Shown: one piece after another, positions 1 to 6,456 of the stretch
Position numbering within the stretch: position 1 is the stretch's first letter
Layout: each line of letters begins with the position of its first letter
Origin: Nitriliruptorales bacterium
GTDB lineage: Bacteria; Actinomycetota; Nitriliruptoria; Euzebyales; Egibacteraceae
Length of the DNA stretch: 13,978 bases
NCBI GenBank assembly: GCA_007126835.1
Contig: SLAO01000090.1
Span: forward strand, 1-13,978
Reading direction: 5' to 3'
Translations under genes and position numbers: made by a program
The notes under the pieces: model-generated
Told to the model about the DNA's origin: nothing
Databases searched by the model: none
Seen by the model: the letters and a program-made list of their open reading frames with translations, nothing else

Positions 1-359
1 ACCCCAAGGCTGTCCGGGCGTCCGCCGGCTCCCTGTTCCACCTGCCCGTCGTCGACGGCGTCGACCCCGTGGCGACCGTCCGCGCGGCGTCAGAGCGCGG
101 CCTGACCGCCGTCGCCGCCGATGCTGGCGGGGCCGTCGCCCACACCGACGCAAACCTCGCCGGCCCGGTGCTGCTGGTGCTCGGCGGGGAGGCCCACGGC
201 GTGCCCGCAGCCGTGACCGCGGCATGCGATTTGACCGTGCGCGTGCCGATGGCCGGCGGCGACCGGCCCGGGTGGCGAGGGGCAGCCGAATCCCTGAACG
301 TGGCTGCGACCGCCGCCGTGTTGTGCTTCGAGGCCGCGCGCCAGCGGGGACTACGATGA
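1..359 (+). CDS. RNA 2'-O-methyltransferase, SpoU/TrmH family (3' part only)
   Basis: This is the C-terminal 118 codons of a SPOUT-fold methyltransferase that transfers a methyl group from S-adenosylmethionine to a ribose 2'-OH in rRNA or tRNA. The frame is open from base 3 to the TGA at 357-359, and the 5' end lies outside the window. It opens with the motif PKAVRASAGSLFHLPV, typical of SpoU motif 1/2 regions. It then has LLVLGGEAHGV, the usual LGNEGxG-type knot motif with GGEAHG here, and ends with VPMAGG...ESLNVAATAAV, the classic motif 3 that forms the SAM-binding knot. A short insert (DRPGWRGAA) lies between VPMAGG and ESLNV. Its position upstream of pheS matches the rplT-tsnR/spoU-pheST order seen in other actinobacteria. 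The exact RNA target cannot be told from this fragment. The family call is firm; the substrate is unknown. Confidence 0.9.
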   Translation, partial: PKAVRASAGSLFHLPVVDGVDPVATVRAASERGLTAVAADAGGAVAHTDANLAGPVLLVLGGEAHGVPAAVTAACDLTVRVPMAGGDRPGWRGAAESLNVAATAAVLCFEAARQRGLR

Positions 360-375
360 CCGGGAGGGTGCACCA

Positions 376-1473
376 GTGACCGCAGACGCGGTGGACGCGG
401 TCCTCGCCGCTCCGCAGACACTGGAGGTGCTGCCCGACCCGGTGGTGATCGTCGACCCCGGCGGGGTGGTCGTGGCTGCCAACTCCTTGGCCGTTCGCCT
501 GGTCGGGCGCGACCCGACGGGGACTGCCGCGGCCGGGTCGCTGCGGATGGCCGACGAGGCTGGCACCGACTGGTGGAAGGCCGAGCGCCCCACCAAGGCC
601 GACGCGCGATTGCTCCCCCGGATCCCCGAGCGCGACCTGGTCTTGTCCACCGACGCCGAGTCGCGCCCGGTGATCCTGACCGGACGCCGCGTCCCGCGGT
701 CTGACGGTGTCTGGCTGGTCCTGTCGCTGCGCCGCGCCGACCGCCGCCGGCGCCTCGACGCCGGCCGCTCCGACCTGGTGGCCACCGTCAGCCACGAGCT
801 GCGGTCGCCGCTGACCGCGGTAAAGGGGTTCACCAAGACCCTGCTCGTCAAGTGGGACCGGTTCACCGACGAGCAGAAGCGGCACATGCTGACCACCGTC
901 AACGCCGACGCGGATCGCGTCACCCGCTTGCTCGGCGAGCTGCTCGATGTCAGCCGCATCGACGCCGGCCGGTTGCAGCTGCGTCGGCGGATGCTCGCGG
1001 TGCGCCCGGTGGCCGACCGGGTCGCCGGCCGCTTCGCCGCGGGCGAACCCTCGGTCCAGCTGCACGTGGCAGTGCCCGCCGACCTGCCCGAGGTGTACGC
1101 CGACGAGGACAAGATGGAGCAGGTGCTGACCAACCTCGTCGAGAATGCCGTCAAGTACGGCGCCGGCAAGATCGGCGTGCACGCTGTCGCTGGGCCCGAC
1201 GTCGTCCGCGTCAGCGTGACCGACGAGGGTGGGGCGATCGCGGCCGAGCACCTGCCGCACCTGTTCGCGAAGTTCTACCGTCGGGCCGGTGAGCGGCACA
1301 CCGGGACGGGCCTCGGCTTGTACATCTCGAAGGGCATCGTCGAGGCTCACGGAGGGCGCTTGTGGGCCGAGAGCGCACCCGACCGCGGCACCTTGTTCCA
1401 CGTTGAGCTCCCCCGAGGGGGACTCGAACTCGCCGGCATCACGCCGGCCGACCACCGGGATGAACGACCATGA
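376..1473 (+). CDS. Soluble PAS-type sensor histidine kinase (orphan)
   Basis: A 365-residue two-component sensor kinase with no predicted membrane segment or signal peptide, so probably cytosolic. Residues about 12-120 look like a PAS sensor domain (LEVLPDPVVIVDPGG, then a beta-rich end WLVLSLRR). Residues 130-200 are the dimerisation and phosphoacceptor domain with the H-box FxxxVSHELRSPL-type motif; His140 is the predicted phosphorylation site. Residues 240-346 are the HATPase domain: N-box NLVENAVKYG (Asn257), G1-box DEGGAI (residues 283-288), F-box LFAKFYR and G2-box TGTGLGL (309-315). The second G1 glycine is alanine. The GTG start is preceded by GGGAGGG at 362-368 with a 7-base gap. 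The last codons overlap the pheS start (ATGA), so the two are probably co-transcribed and coupled. No response regulator is present in the window, so partner and signal are unknown. Confidence 0.88.
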   Translation: MTADAVDAVLAAPQTLEVLPDPVVIVDPGGVVVAANSLAVRLVGRDPTGTAAAGSLRMADEAGTDWWKAERPTKADARLLPRIPERDLVLSTDAESRPVILTGRRVPRSDGVWLVLSLRRADRRRRLDAGRSDLVATVSHELRSPLTAVKGFTKTLLVKWDRFTDEQKRHMLTTVNADADRVTRLLGELLDVSRIDAGRLQLRRRMLAVRPVADRVAGRFAAGEPSVQLHVAVPADLPEVYADEDKMEQVLTNLVENAVKYGAGKIGVHAVAGPDVVRVSVTDEGGAIAAEHLPHLFAKFYRRAGERHTGTGLGLYISKGIVEAHGGRLWAESAPDRGTLFHVELPRGGLELAGITPADHRDERP

Positions 1474-2519
1474 GCCATGCTGAGGGCGGCACCACCCACG
1501 CGACCGAGCCCGACCGTCTGCGCGACGAGGCCCTGCAGGCGATCGCGTCCGCGCGCGACCTCGACGAGCTCGACGAGGTGCGCACACGGCATCTGGGCAA
1601 GCGCTCCGGTCTCGCGGCCTTGCAGCGCACCCTCGGCCAGCTCGACCCTGACGAGCGCCGGAAGCGCGGGCAGGCGATCAACGCCGCCCGCACCGCTTTG
1701 GCCGAGGCCGAAGCGGCCCGCCGCGCACAGCTCGAGGCCCAGCGCGACCAGGTGCAGCTGGCGGCCGAGGCGATCGACGTCACCCTGCCCCCGCGAACCC
1801 CGGCCAGGGGGCGGCTGCATCCCGTGCATGAGACCATGGAGGCGATGCTCGACGTGCTCACCGGCCTCGGCTACCGGGTCGCCGAGGGCCCCGAGGTCGA
1901 GACCGACTGGCACAACTTCGACGCGCTCAACACCCCGCCGGACCATCCGGCGCGCAGCTTGCAGGACACCATCTACGTCCACCGCCTCGACGGCTCCACG
2001 CAGCTGGCCGAGGACGGCCCGACCGGCGTGCTGCTGCGGACGCAGACCTCGCCGATGCGGATCCGTGCGATGCAGTCGTCGCAGCCCCCGCTATACGTCG
2101 CGGTGCCGGGCCGGGTGTACCGCAGCGACACGCCGGATGCCACGCACCTGCCGATGTTCCACCAGATCGAGGGCCTGGCGGTCGACACCGACCTGTCGTT
2201 CGCGGACTTGAAGGGCAGCCTCGAGGTCGCCGCAAAGGCGCTGCTCGGCGAGGACGTGGCCCTGCGCTTCCGCCCGCACTTCTTCCCGTTCACCGAGCCG
2301 TCGTGCGAGCTCGACGCCTTCTACGCAGGGCGGTGGATGGAACTGCTCGGCGCCGGCATGGTGCACCCCAATGTGCTCGCAGCCGGCGGCTACGACCCGG
2401 ACCGCTACCAGGGCTTCGCGTGGGGCATGGGCGTGGACCGGATGGCGATGCTGCGTCACGACATCGCCGACCTGCGACTGTTCATCGAGAACGACCTGCG
2501 CTTCCTGCAAAGCCTGTAG
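1470..2519 (+). CDS. pheS: Phenylalanyl-tRNA synthetase alpha subunit
   Basis: Catalytic subunit of the alpha2-beta2 class IIc enzyme that activates phenylalanine and charges tRNA-Phe in the cytoplasm. The product has 349 residues, the normal bacterial length. Residues about 15-100 form the charged, helical N-terminal coiled-coil arm that contacts tRNA. Class II motif 1 lies near HPVHETMEAMLDVL (117-130), motif 2 near RVYRSDTPDATHLPMFHQIEG (215-235), with the Phe-pocket signature FRPHFFPFTEPS (267-278) and motif 3 at GFAWGMGVDRMAML (315-328). The ATG overlaps the kinase TGA, with only a weak upstream GGGA at 1457-1460. That favours translation coupled to the kinase. The gene ends in AGC CTG TAG, the first unit of the repeat that fills the spacer to pheT. 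No leader peptide or T-box is visible, because the upstream DNA is kinase coding sequence. Confidence 0.97.
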   Translation: MSHAEGGTTHATEPDRLRDEALQAIASARDLDELDEVRTRHLGKRSGLAALQRTLGQLDPDERRKRGQAINAARTALAEAEAARRAQLEAQRDQVQLAAEAIDVTLPPRTPARGRLHPVHETMEAMLDVLTGLGYRVAEGPEVETDWHNFDALNTPPDHPARSLQDTIYVHRLDGSTQLAEDGPTGVLLRTQTSPMRIRAMQSSQPPLYVAVPGRVYRSDTPDATHLPMFHQIEGLAVDTDLSFADLKGSLEVAAKALLGEDVALRFRPHFFPFTEPSCELDAFYAGRWMELLGAGMVHPNVLAAGGYDPDRYQGFAWGMGVDRMAMLRHDIADLRLFIENDLRFLQSL

Positions 2520-2606
2520 CCCGCTGGCCGCGAGCCTGTAGCCGCCCCCCAAGCCTGTAGCCGTCACCCCGAGCTTGTAGCCCCCAGCCCCTGAGCCCCG
2601 AGACCC
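2511..2606 (+). repeat. Degenerate ~20-bp tandem repeat spanning the pheS stop and pheS-pheT spacer
   Basis: The 11-mer AGCCTGTAGCC occurs at 2511-2521, 2533-2543 and 2552-2562, and with one mismatch (AGCTTGTAGCC) at 2572-2582. The repeat starts are 22, 19 and 20 bases apart. A fifth, much decayed unit (AGCCCCGAG) starts at 2594. The first unit is the last two sense codons and stop of pheS. The TAG in each unit falls at 2517, 2539, 2558 and 2578, so all three frames carry a stop. Between the 11-mers the filler is C-rich and variable. It looks like slippage or local duplication of the gene's 3' end. No function is evident. Confidence 0.85.
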
Positions 2607-2610
2607 ATAC

Positions 2611-2616
2611 GAGGAG
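2611..2616 (+). promoter_or_regulatory. Ribosome binding site for pheT
   Basis: GAGGAG sits 7 bases before a GTG codon at 2624 and fixes the start of pheT. The encoded N-terminus (MRVPLSWLTEYV) is the standard PheT N-terminus, which supports this choice. It is one of the strongest Shine-Dalgarno sequences in the window and suggests that pheT is initiated independently despite sharing a transcript with pheS. Confidence 0.85.
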
Positions 2617-2623
2617 ACCAGCC

Positions 2624-5041
2624 GTGCGCGTCCCGCTGTCGTGGCTGACCGAGTACGTCGACCCTGGTTTGTCGGCCGAGCAGCTCGCCGACGTGTTGAC
2701 CATGGGCGGGCTCGAGGTCGAAGCCATCGAGCGCCCCACCGGCGGCACCCGCGGGGTGCGTGTGCTCGAGATCCTCGACATCGCCAAGATCGAGGGGTCG
2801 GACAAGCTGCATCTCGTTCACGCGACGGATGGTGACGAGACGTGGGAGGTCGTCGCCGGGGCGTCCAACTTCTCCGCCGGTGACAAGGTGGCGGGTGCGC
2901 TGCCGGGCGCGGTGCTGCAGGGAAGCTTCGAGGTCGGCCGGCGCAAGATGTTCGGGCACACGTCCAACGGCATGCTCGCCTCGGCCCGCGAGCTCGGCGT
3001 CGGCGAGGACCACTCGGGCATCTGGGTGCTCGACGACAACGCCCCGGTCGGTGCCGACGTCACCGAACTGCTCGACCTCGACGACCCGGTGCTCGTGCTC
3101 GACGTGACGCCAGACCGCGGATACGGCCTGAGCTTGCACGGCCTGGCGCGGGACATCTCCGCTCTGACGGGCGCCGAGCTGCGGCTGCCCGCCAGTCAAG
3201 CGCCGACCGGCGACCCCGGCGTGCCGGTGACCATCGCCGACCCCGACCGGTGCCGGCGTTTCGACGCCCGCACGATCCGAGGGGTCAGCGTCAGACCGTC
3301 GCCGGCGTGGCTGCAGCGCCGCTTGGCAGCCGCCGGGATGCGCCCGGTCTCAGGCATCGTCGACGCCACCAACGCCGCCATGCTCGAGACCGGCAACCCC
3401 ATCCACGCGTACGACTTGGCGCTGCTGACCGGGCCAGCGATCGAGGTCCGCGTCGCCCGCGCCGGCGAGCGGCTGACCACCCTGGACGGGGTCGAGCGCG
3501 CCCTGTCGACCGACGACCTGCTCATCTGCGACGCCGGTGGACCGATCGCTTTGGCCGGGGTCATGGGCGGGGAGCCGACCGAGATCAACCCGTCCACGTC
3601 CGACGTGCTGCTCGAGGTGGCGAACTTCACCCCGCAGACGGTCCTGCGCACCGCGCGACGCCACGGGTTGCACACCGAGGGTTCCAAGCGCTGGGAGCGC
3701 TCCGTCCCACCCGAGAGCGCCCCGCTGGCGGCCACGCGATGCGCCCAGCTGATCACCGAGGTGGCGGGCGGCAGCGTCGTCGGTGGCGCCGACCACTACC
3801 CCTCGCCGCCGGCACGTCCGGTCATCCGGTTGCGAACCCAGCACGCACGTAGCCGCCTCGGCGTCGACCTTGATCCGTCCACGCAGGCGTCCTTGCTCGA
3901 GCGCATCTCGTGCACCGTGGTTCCCGCGGGCGAGGACCTCGACGTCACGCCGCCGACCTACCGCCCCGACTTGCTCGTCGAGGCCGACTTGCACGAGGAG
4001 ATCGTGCGGGTGCACGGGTACGCCCGTGTGCCCACCCGGGTGCCCTCGAGTGGGCAGGTTGGCCGGCGCACACCCGAGCACGAAGCGCGTCGAGCGATGC
4101 GGCGCATGCTCGCGGGGGGTGGCTGGACCGAGGTCATGCCCTTCCCGTTCATCGCTGACGCCGACATCGACGCGCTCGGGCTGCCCGACGCCGACCGCCG
4201 GCGGGGGACCGTCCCGCTGGTCAACCCCCTGTCGCAGGAGGAGGCGGTCCTGCGCACCACGCTGGTGCCGAGCCTGCTGCGCGTGCTGCGCCACAACGTC
4301 AACCGGCAGCGTGCTGACGTGGCGGTATTCGAGATCGGGCATGTGTACCTACCGCCCACAGAAGACGACCCGGGTGCCGATGGGGGGCCCGAACAAGTCA
4401 CGCTGCCCGCCGAGCCGCAGGTGCTCGGCCTCGCCGCCTGCGGCGCGTTCGAGGCCGCGCGCCACGACTCGCCCGGTCGGCCGGCTGACCTGCACGACCT
4501 GCTCGGTGCGGTGGATCTGGTGCGCGACGCGGTCGGGCGAGCGCCCGTGGCGGTCACACCGACCGACGAGGCGCCCTACCACCCCGGTCGCGCCGCCCGT
4601 CTCGCGCTGGACGGCGCCGAGCTCGGCACGGTCGGCGAACTGCACCCGCGCGTCGCCGAGGCCTTCGAGGTCCCGCCGCGGACGCTGGTCGGCGAGGTGC
4701 GTCTGGATGCGCTGCTCGACGGCGGGATCCGACCGCGAGTGGCGGCCGTCCCGTCCGCGCTGCCGCCCATCCGCTTCGACGTCGCCGTTGTCGTGGATGA
4801 GGACGTGCCTGCGGCCGACGTTGCCGACGCGGTTTCGGCGGGGGCTGGTCCGGCCCTGGCCGAGTGCGCGCTGTTCGATGTCTACCGCGGGCCGTCGGTC
4901 GGCGAGGGACGCAAGAGCCTGGCCTACCGCCTGCGTCTTGAGGACCCCGAGCGTCAGCTCACCGACGCCGACGAGTCGGCCGCCATCGACGGGGTCGCCG
5001 CCAGCGTGGAGGCCCGCGTGGGTGGGATGCTCCGCCGCTGA
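2624..5041 (+). CDS. pheT: Phenylalanyl-tRNA synthetase beta subunit
   Basis: Large subunit of the alpha2-beta2 Phe-tRNA synthetase, 805 residues, full length for bacteria. It begins MRVPLSWLTEYV. Residues about 40-150 are the EMAP/Trbp111-like tRNA-binding fold (EGSDKLHLVHATDG, then GMLASARELG). About 155-180 carries the conserved VTPDRGYGLS segment. About 205-370 is the B3/B4 editing module that hydrolyses mischarged Tyr-tRNA-Phe (VDATNAAMLETGNPIHAYD, LAGVMGGEPTEI, EGSKRWERSV). About 400-470 is the B5 domain (PPTYRPDLLVEADLHEEI), and 480-700 is the inactive synthetase-like core (NPLSQEEAVLRTTLVPSLL, YHPGRAA). About 708-805 is the C-terminal FDX-ACB anticodon-binding domain (PPIRFDVAVVV, YRLRLEDPERQLTD). 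All domains are in order with no frameshift. The GTG start has a good ribosome site 7 bases upstream. It follows pheS after 104 bases and is followed by a GC hairpin. Confidence 0.97.
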   Translation: MRVPLSWLTEYVDPGLSAEQLADVLTMGGLEVEAIERPTGGTRGVRVLEILDIAKIEGSDKLHLVHATDGDETWEVVAGASNFSAGDKVAGALPGAVLQGSFEVGRRKMFGHTSNGMLASARELGVGEDHSGIWVLDDNAPVGADVTELLDLDDPVLVLDVTPDRGYGLSLHGLARDISALTGAELRLPASQAPTGDPGVPVTIADPDRCRRFDARTIRGVSVRPSPAWLQRRLAAAGMRPVSGIVDATNAAMLETGNPIHAYDLALLTGPAIEVRVARAGERLTTLDGVERALSTDDLLICDAGGPIALAGVMGGEPTEINPSTSDVLLEVANFTPQTVLRTARRHGLHTEGSKRWERSVPPESAPLAATRCAQLITEVAGGSVVGGADHYPSPPARPVIRLRTQHARSRLGVDLDPSTQASLLERISCTVVPAGEDLDVTPPTYRPDLLVEADLHEEIVRVHGYARVPTRVPSSGQVGRRTPEHEARRAMRRMLAGGGWTEVMPFPFIADADIDALGLPDADRRRGTVPLVNPLSQEEAVLRTTLVPSLLRVLRHNVNRQRADVAVFEIGHVYLPPTEDDPGADGGPEQVTLPAEPQVLGLAACGAFEAARHDSPGRPADLHDLLGAVDLVRDAVGRAPVAVTPTDEAPYHPGRAARLALDGAELGTVGELHPRVAEAFEVPPRTLVGEVRLDALLDGGIRPRVAAVPSALPPIRFDVAVVVDEDVPAADVADAVSAGAGPALAECALFDVYRGPSVGEGRKSLAYRLRLEDPERQLTDADESAAIDGVAASVEARVGGMLRR

Positions 5042-5066
5042 CCGGCCTGCGCGCCGGCCGGCCTTC
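5042..5066 (+). terminator. GC-rich hairpin after pheT, possible terminator
   Basis: CCGGCC (5042-5047) can pair with GGCCGG (5056-5061) across an 8-base loop, directly after the pheT TGA. A shorter register (CCGGC with GCCGG) is also possible. The stem is followed by CCTTCTC, only a weak T-rich stretch, so if this is an intrinsic terminator it is of the poor U-tract kind common in high-GC actinobacteria. Position between the end of the pheST unit and a new promoter for argC supports the role; the sequence alone does not prove it. Confidence 0.4.
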
Positions 5067-5149
5067 TCATCCCTGATTGCACAACCGCGACTGTCCCCTC
5101 CACGTCGCCCGTACCCACGCGCGTGCAGGGATCAGCCGCTCGTGCGGTC

Positions 5150-5195
5150 GCGTGTCGCCGTAGCGCCCGGTCAGGGTGGCGTTTGCGACAAGCGG
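5150..5195. repeat. 46-bp hairpin repeat, copy 1
   Basis: A 46-bp unit repeated perfectly at 5213-5258, 63 bases away. Within it GCGTGTCGC (5150-5158) pairs with GCGACAAGC (5185-5193), eight pairs with one G-A mismatch. A second, inner stem CGCCC (5164-5168) with GGGTG (5174-5178), including one G-T pair, closes a GGTCA loop. The repeat boundaries coincide with the base of the outer stem, so the hairpin is the repeated unit. It resembles short palindromic REP-like elements scattered between genes, but I cannot count other copies from this window. It could also bind a protein or act on the transcript. Confidence 0.85.
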
Positions 5196-5212
5196 GGGTG
5201 GGGTCGGGGGTG

Positions 5213-5258
5213 GCGTGTCGCCGTAGCGCCCGGTCAGGGTGGCGTTTGCGACAAGCGG
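5213..5258. repeat. 46-bp hairpin repeat, copy 2
   Basis: Identical to copy 1 over all 46 bases and in the same orientation. The outer stem is 5213-5221 with 5248-5256. Copies are separated by a 17-base spacer of G-runs (5196-5212). Identity over 46 bases, with divergence starting immediately outside, suggests a recent duplication or strong selection or homogenisation. Confidence 0.85.
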
Positions 5259-5323
5259 ACCCTGCGGGAGCCTGGATCAGCGGCCGAAGCGGCTCTCGGA
5301 GCCGACAGCGCGAGACCCCCAGG

Positions 5324-5353
5324 TTGCACGTCCGACGACCCGGACTGTATGGT
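5324..5353 (+). promoter_or_regulatory. Predicted promoter of the arg operon
   Basis: TTGCAC (5324-5329) lies 18 bases before TATGGT (5348-5353), a reasonable match to the primary-sigma -35/-10 pattern (TTGACA / TANNNT). Transcription would start about 7-9 bases after the -10, near 5360-5362, which is the argC ATG itself. The patch 5347-5376 is much richer in A/T than anything around it. The predicted ArgR site overlaps the -10. This is an inference from pattern and position. Confidence 0.5.
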
Positions 5354-5381
5354 TATTCGCAATGTTGAATAAATCAGGGGC
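5344..5381 (+). promoter_or_regulatory. Predicted ARG boxes (ArgR operator) at argC
   Basis: Compared with the ARG box WNTGAATWWWWATTCANW, bases 5344-5361 (ACTGTATGGTTATTCGCA) match 12 of the 16 specified positions, with both half-sites one mismatch from ideal. A second box would occupy 5364-5381; its left half TGAAT (5366-5370) and AAAT centre are good, but its right half is poor. The two centres are 20 bases apart, close to the roughly two-helical-turn spacing of paired ARG boxes that one ArgR hexamer binds. The first box covers the predicted -10, so binding would block transcription when arginine is plentiful. argR itself lies in the operon, giving an autoregulatory loop. Confidence 0.5.
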
Positions 5382-6456
5382 AGTGCAGGTCGCGACAGGG
5401 ATCGTCGGGGGGTCAGGCTACGGCGGAGCCGAGCTCATCCGCCTGATCTCCGGACATCCCGGCCTGGCGTTGGAGGCGATCGCCGCCGGCTCCAGCGCCG
5501 GAGCGCGCATCGACGAAGCGCTCCCACACCTCGCCGGGCTGCCCGCAACCGACGGTGTCTTCTTGCCGGCCGAGCCCGACGCCCTCTCGGGGTGTGACCT
5601 AGTGTTCCTGGCCACCCCGCACGCAACGAGCCTCGAGCTGGCCCCGGGCTTGCTGGACCACGGCGCCACGGTGGTCGACCTGTCAGGGGCGTTCCGGCTC
5701 GACGCCGCCACGTTCGAAACGTGGTACGGGCTCGAGCACACCGCAGCCGACCTCGCACCGGCTCCGTACGGGCTGCCCGAGCTGTTCCGCTCCACGCTAC
5801 GCGGAGCGCGGCTGATCGCCGGGCCGGGTTGCTACCCCACGGCGACCCTGTTGGCCCTCGCGCCCCTGGCCGGGATCGTCGAACCGGACAGCGTCGTGGT
5901 GGTTGGCATGTCCGGGACATCAGGGGCGGGCAAGGGCCTGCGCGACGACCTGCACTCCAGCCACGCGTTCGGCAACGCTGCGGCCTACGGCGCGCCGGGG
6001 CACCGCCACACTCCGGAGATCGAAGCACGGTGGGCCGAGGCCGCCCGCCTCGCTGGAACGGCGGACAACGCCAGCCTGGAGAACGGCGAGGGTGCCCCAT
6101 TGACGTTCGTCCCGCACCTCATCCCGACCGCCCGCGGCCAGCTGTGCACGGTCAGCGCCGCGCTGCGTGTCGGCGCAACGGCTGCCGACGTCGGCGACCG
6201 TTTCACCGGAACGTACAAGGGCGTGCCGTTCGTCACGGTCCTCGGCGACGGGGTCTGGCCGGCGACGACCCACGTGGTCGGCGGCAACGCCGCGCACATC
6301 GGTGTCGCCACCGATGCCAGGAGCGGCCGCGTCACCGTGTCGTGCGCGATCGACAACCTTATCAAGGGAGCGTCGGGCCAGGCCCTCCAGGCCGCCAACG
6401 TCGCGCTCGGACTCGATGAGACTCTCGGCCTGACACCCGCGGGGCTCTACCCATGA
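5362..6456 (+). CDS. argC: N-acetyl-gamma-glutamyl-phosphate reductase
   Basis: Third step of ornithine synthesis: NADPH-dependent reduction of N-acetylglutamyl phosphate to N-acetylglutamate semialdehyde. From the ATG at 5362 the protein has 364 residues. VATGIVGGSGYGGAEL (10-25) is the N-terminal Rossmann nucleotide loop. GPGCYPT (154-160) holds the catalytic Cys157 that forms the thioester, and HRHTPEIE (214-221) holds the catalytic histidine (His216). HVVGGNAAHIG and the C-terminal DNLIKGASGQALQAAN helix are also family hallmarks. The start is a judgement: the frame stays open to 5239, but that part is repeat DNA. GTG at 5383 is in frame too, but its AGGGG is only 2 bases away. ATG 5362 has no ribosome site and fits a leaderless start. 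The stop overlaps argJ (ATGA). Confidence 0.95.
   Translation: MLNKSGAVQVATGIVGGSGYGGAELIRLISGHPGLALEAIAAGSSAGARIDEALPHLAGLPATDGVFLPAEPDALSGCDLVFLATPHATSLELAPGLLDHGATVVDLSGAFRLDAATFETWYGLEHTAADLAPAPYGLPELFRSTLRGARLIAGPGCYPTATLLALAPLAGIVEPDSVVVVGMSGTSGAGKGLRDDLHSSHAFGNAAAYGAPGHRHTPEIEARWAEAARLAGTADNASLENGEGAPLTFVPHLIPTARGQLCTVSAALRVGATAADVGDRFTGTYKGVPFVTVLGDGVWPATTHVVGGNAAHIGVATDARSGRVTVSCAIDNLIKGASGQALQAANVALGLDETLGLTPAGLYP

Larger units (their letters stand above)
5042..5361. other. 320-base non-coding gap between pheT and argC
   Basis: This is the only long gap in the window. From left to right it holds the post-pheT hairpin, about 80 bases (5067-5149) in which I see nothing recognisable, two copies of a 46-bp hairpin repeat separated by a G-run spacer (5150-5258), a small perfect hairpin CGGCTC-TCG-GAGCCG (5290-5304), and then a sharply AT-richer patch with the likely argC promoter and ArgR site. 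An in-frame open stretch continues upstream of argC to 5239, but it runs through the second repeat copy and has no similarity to ArgC N-termini, so I treat it as non-coding. Confidence 0.7.

Noticed and set aside
1407..1432. tRNA 3'-end look-alike on the - strand (TTCGAGTCCCCC), possible attachment site
   Set aside because: The 5' side of the T-stem does not pair, no acceptor or anticodon arm can be built upstream, the DNA encodes the conserved-length C-terminus of the kinase, and no integrase is nearby.
5150..5258. Two-unit repeat as a minimal CRISPR array
   Set aside because: Only two units, a 17-base G-rich spacer too short for CRISPR, a 46-bp repeat too long and with two nested stems, and no cas genes.
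5290..5304. Perfect hairpin CGGCTC-TCG-GAGCCG as a terminator or attenuator for argC
   Set aside because: It lies upstream of the predicted promoter, has a 3-base loop and no T-run after it, so there is no basis for a terminator or attenuator role.
5239..5361. Upstream in-frame extension of argC (41 codons)
   Set aside because: It runs through the second 46-bp hairpin copy and the predicted promoter, and does not resemble ArgC N-termini, which begin just before the VATGIVGGSGYGG loop.
3783..5372. 529-codon + strand open frame overlapping pheT in another frame and running into the argC gap
   Set aside because: Its translation is Arg/Ser/Pro/Cys-rich low-complexity text with no domain, and pheT occupies the same DNA with an intact, complete domain set.
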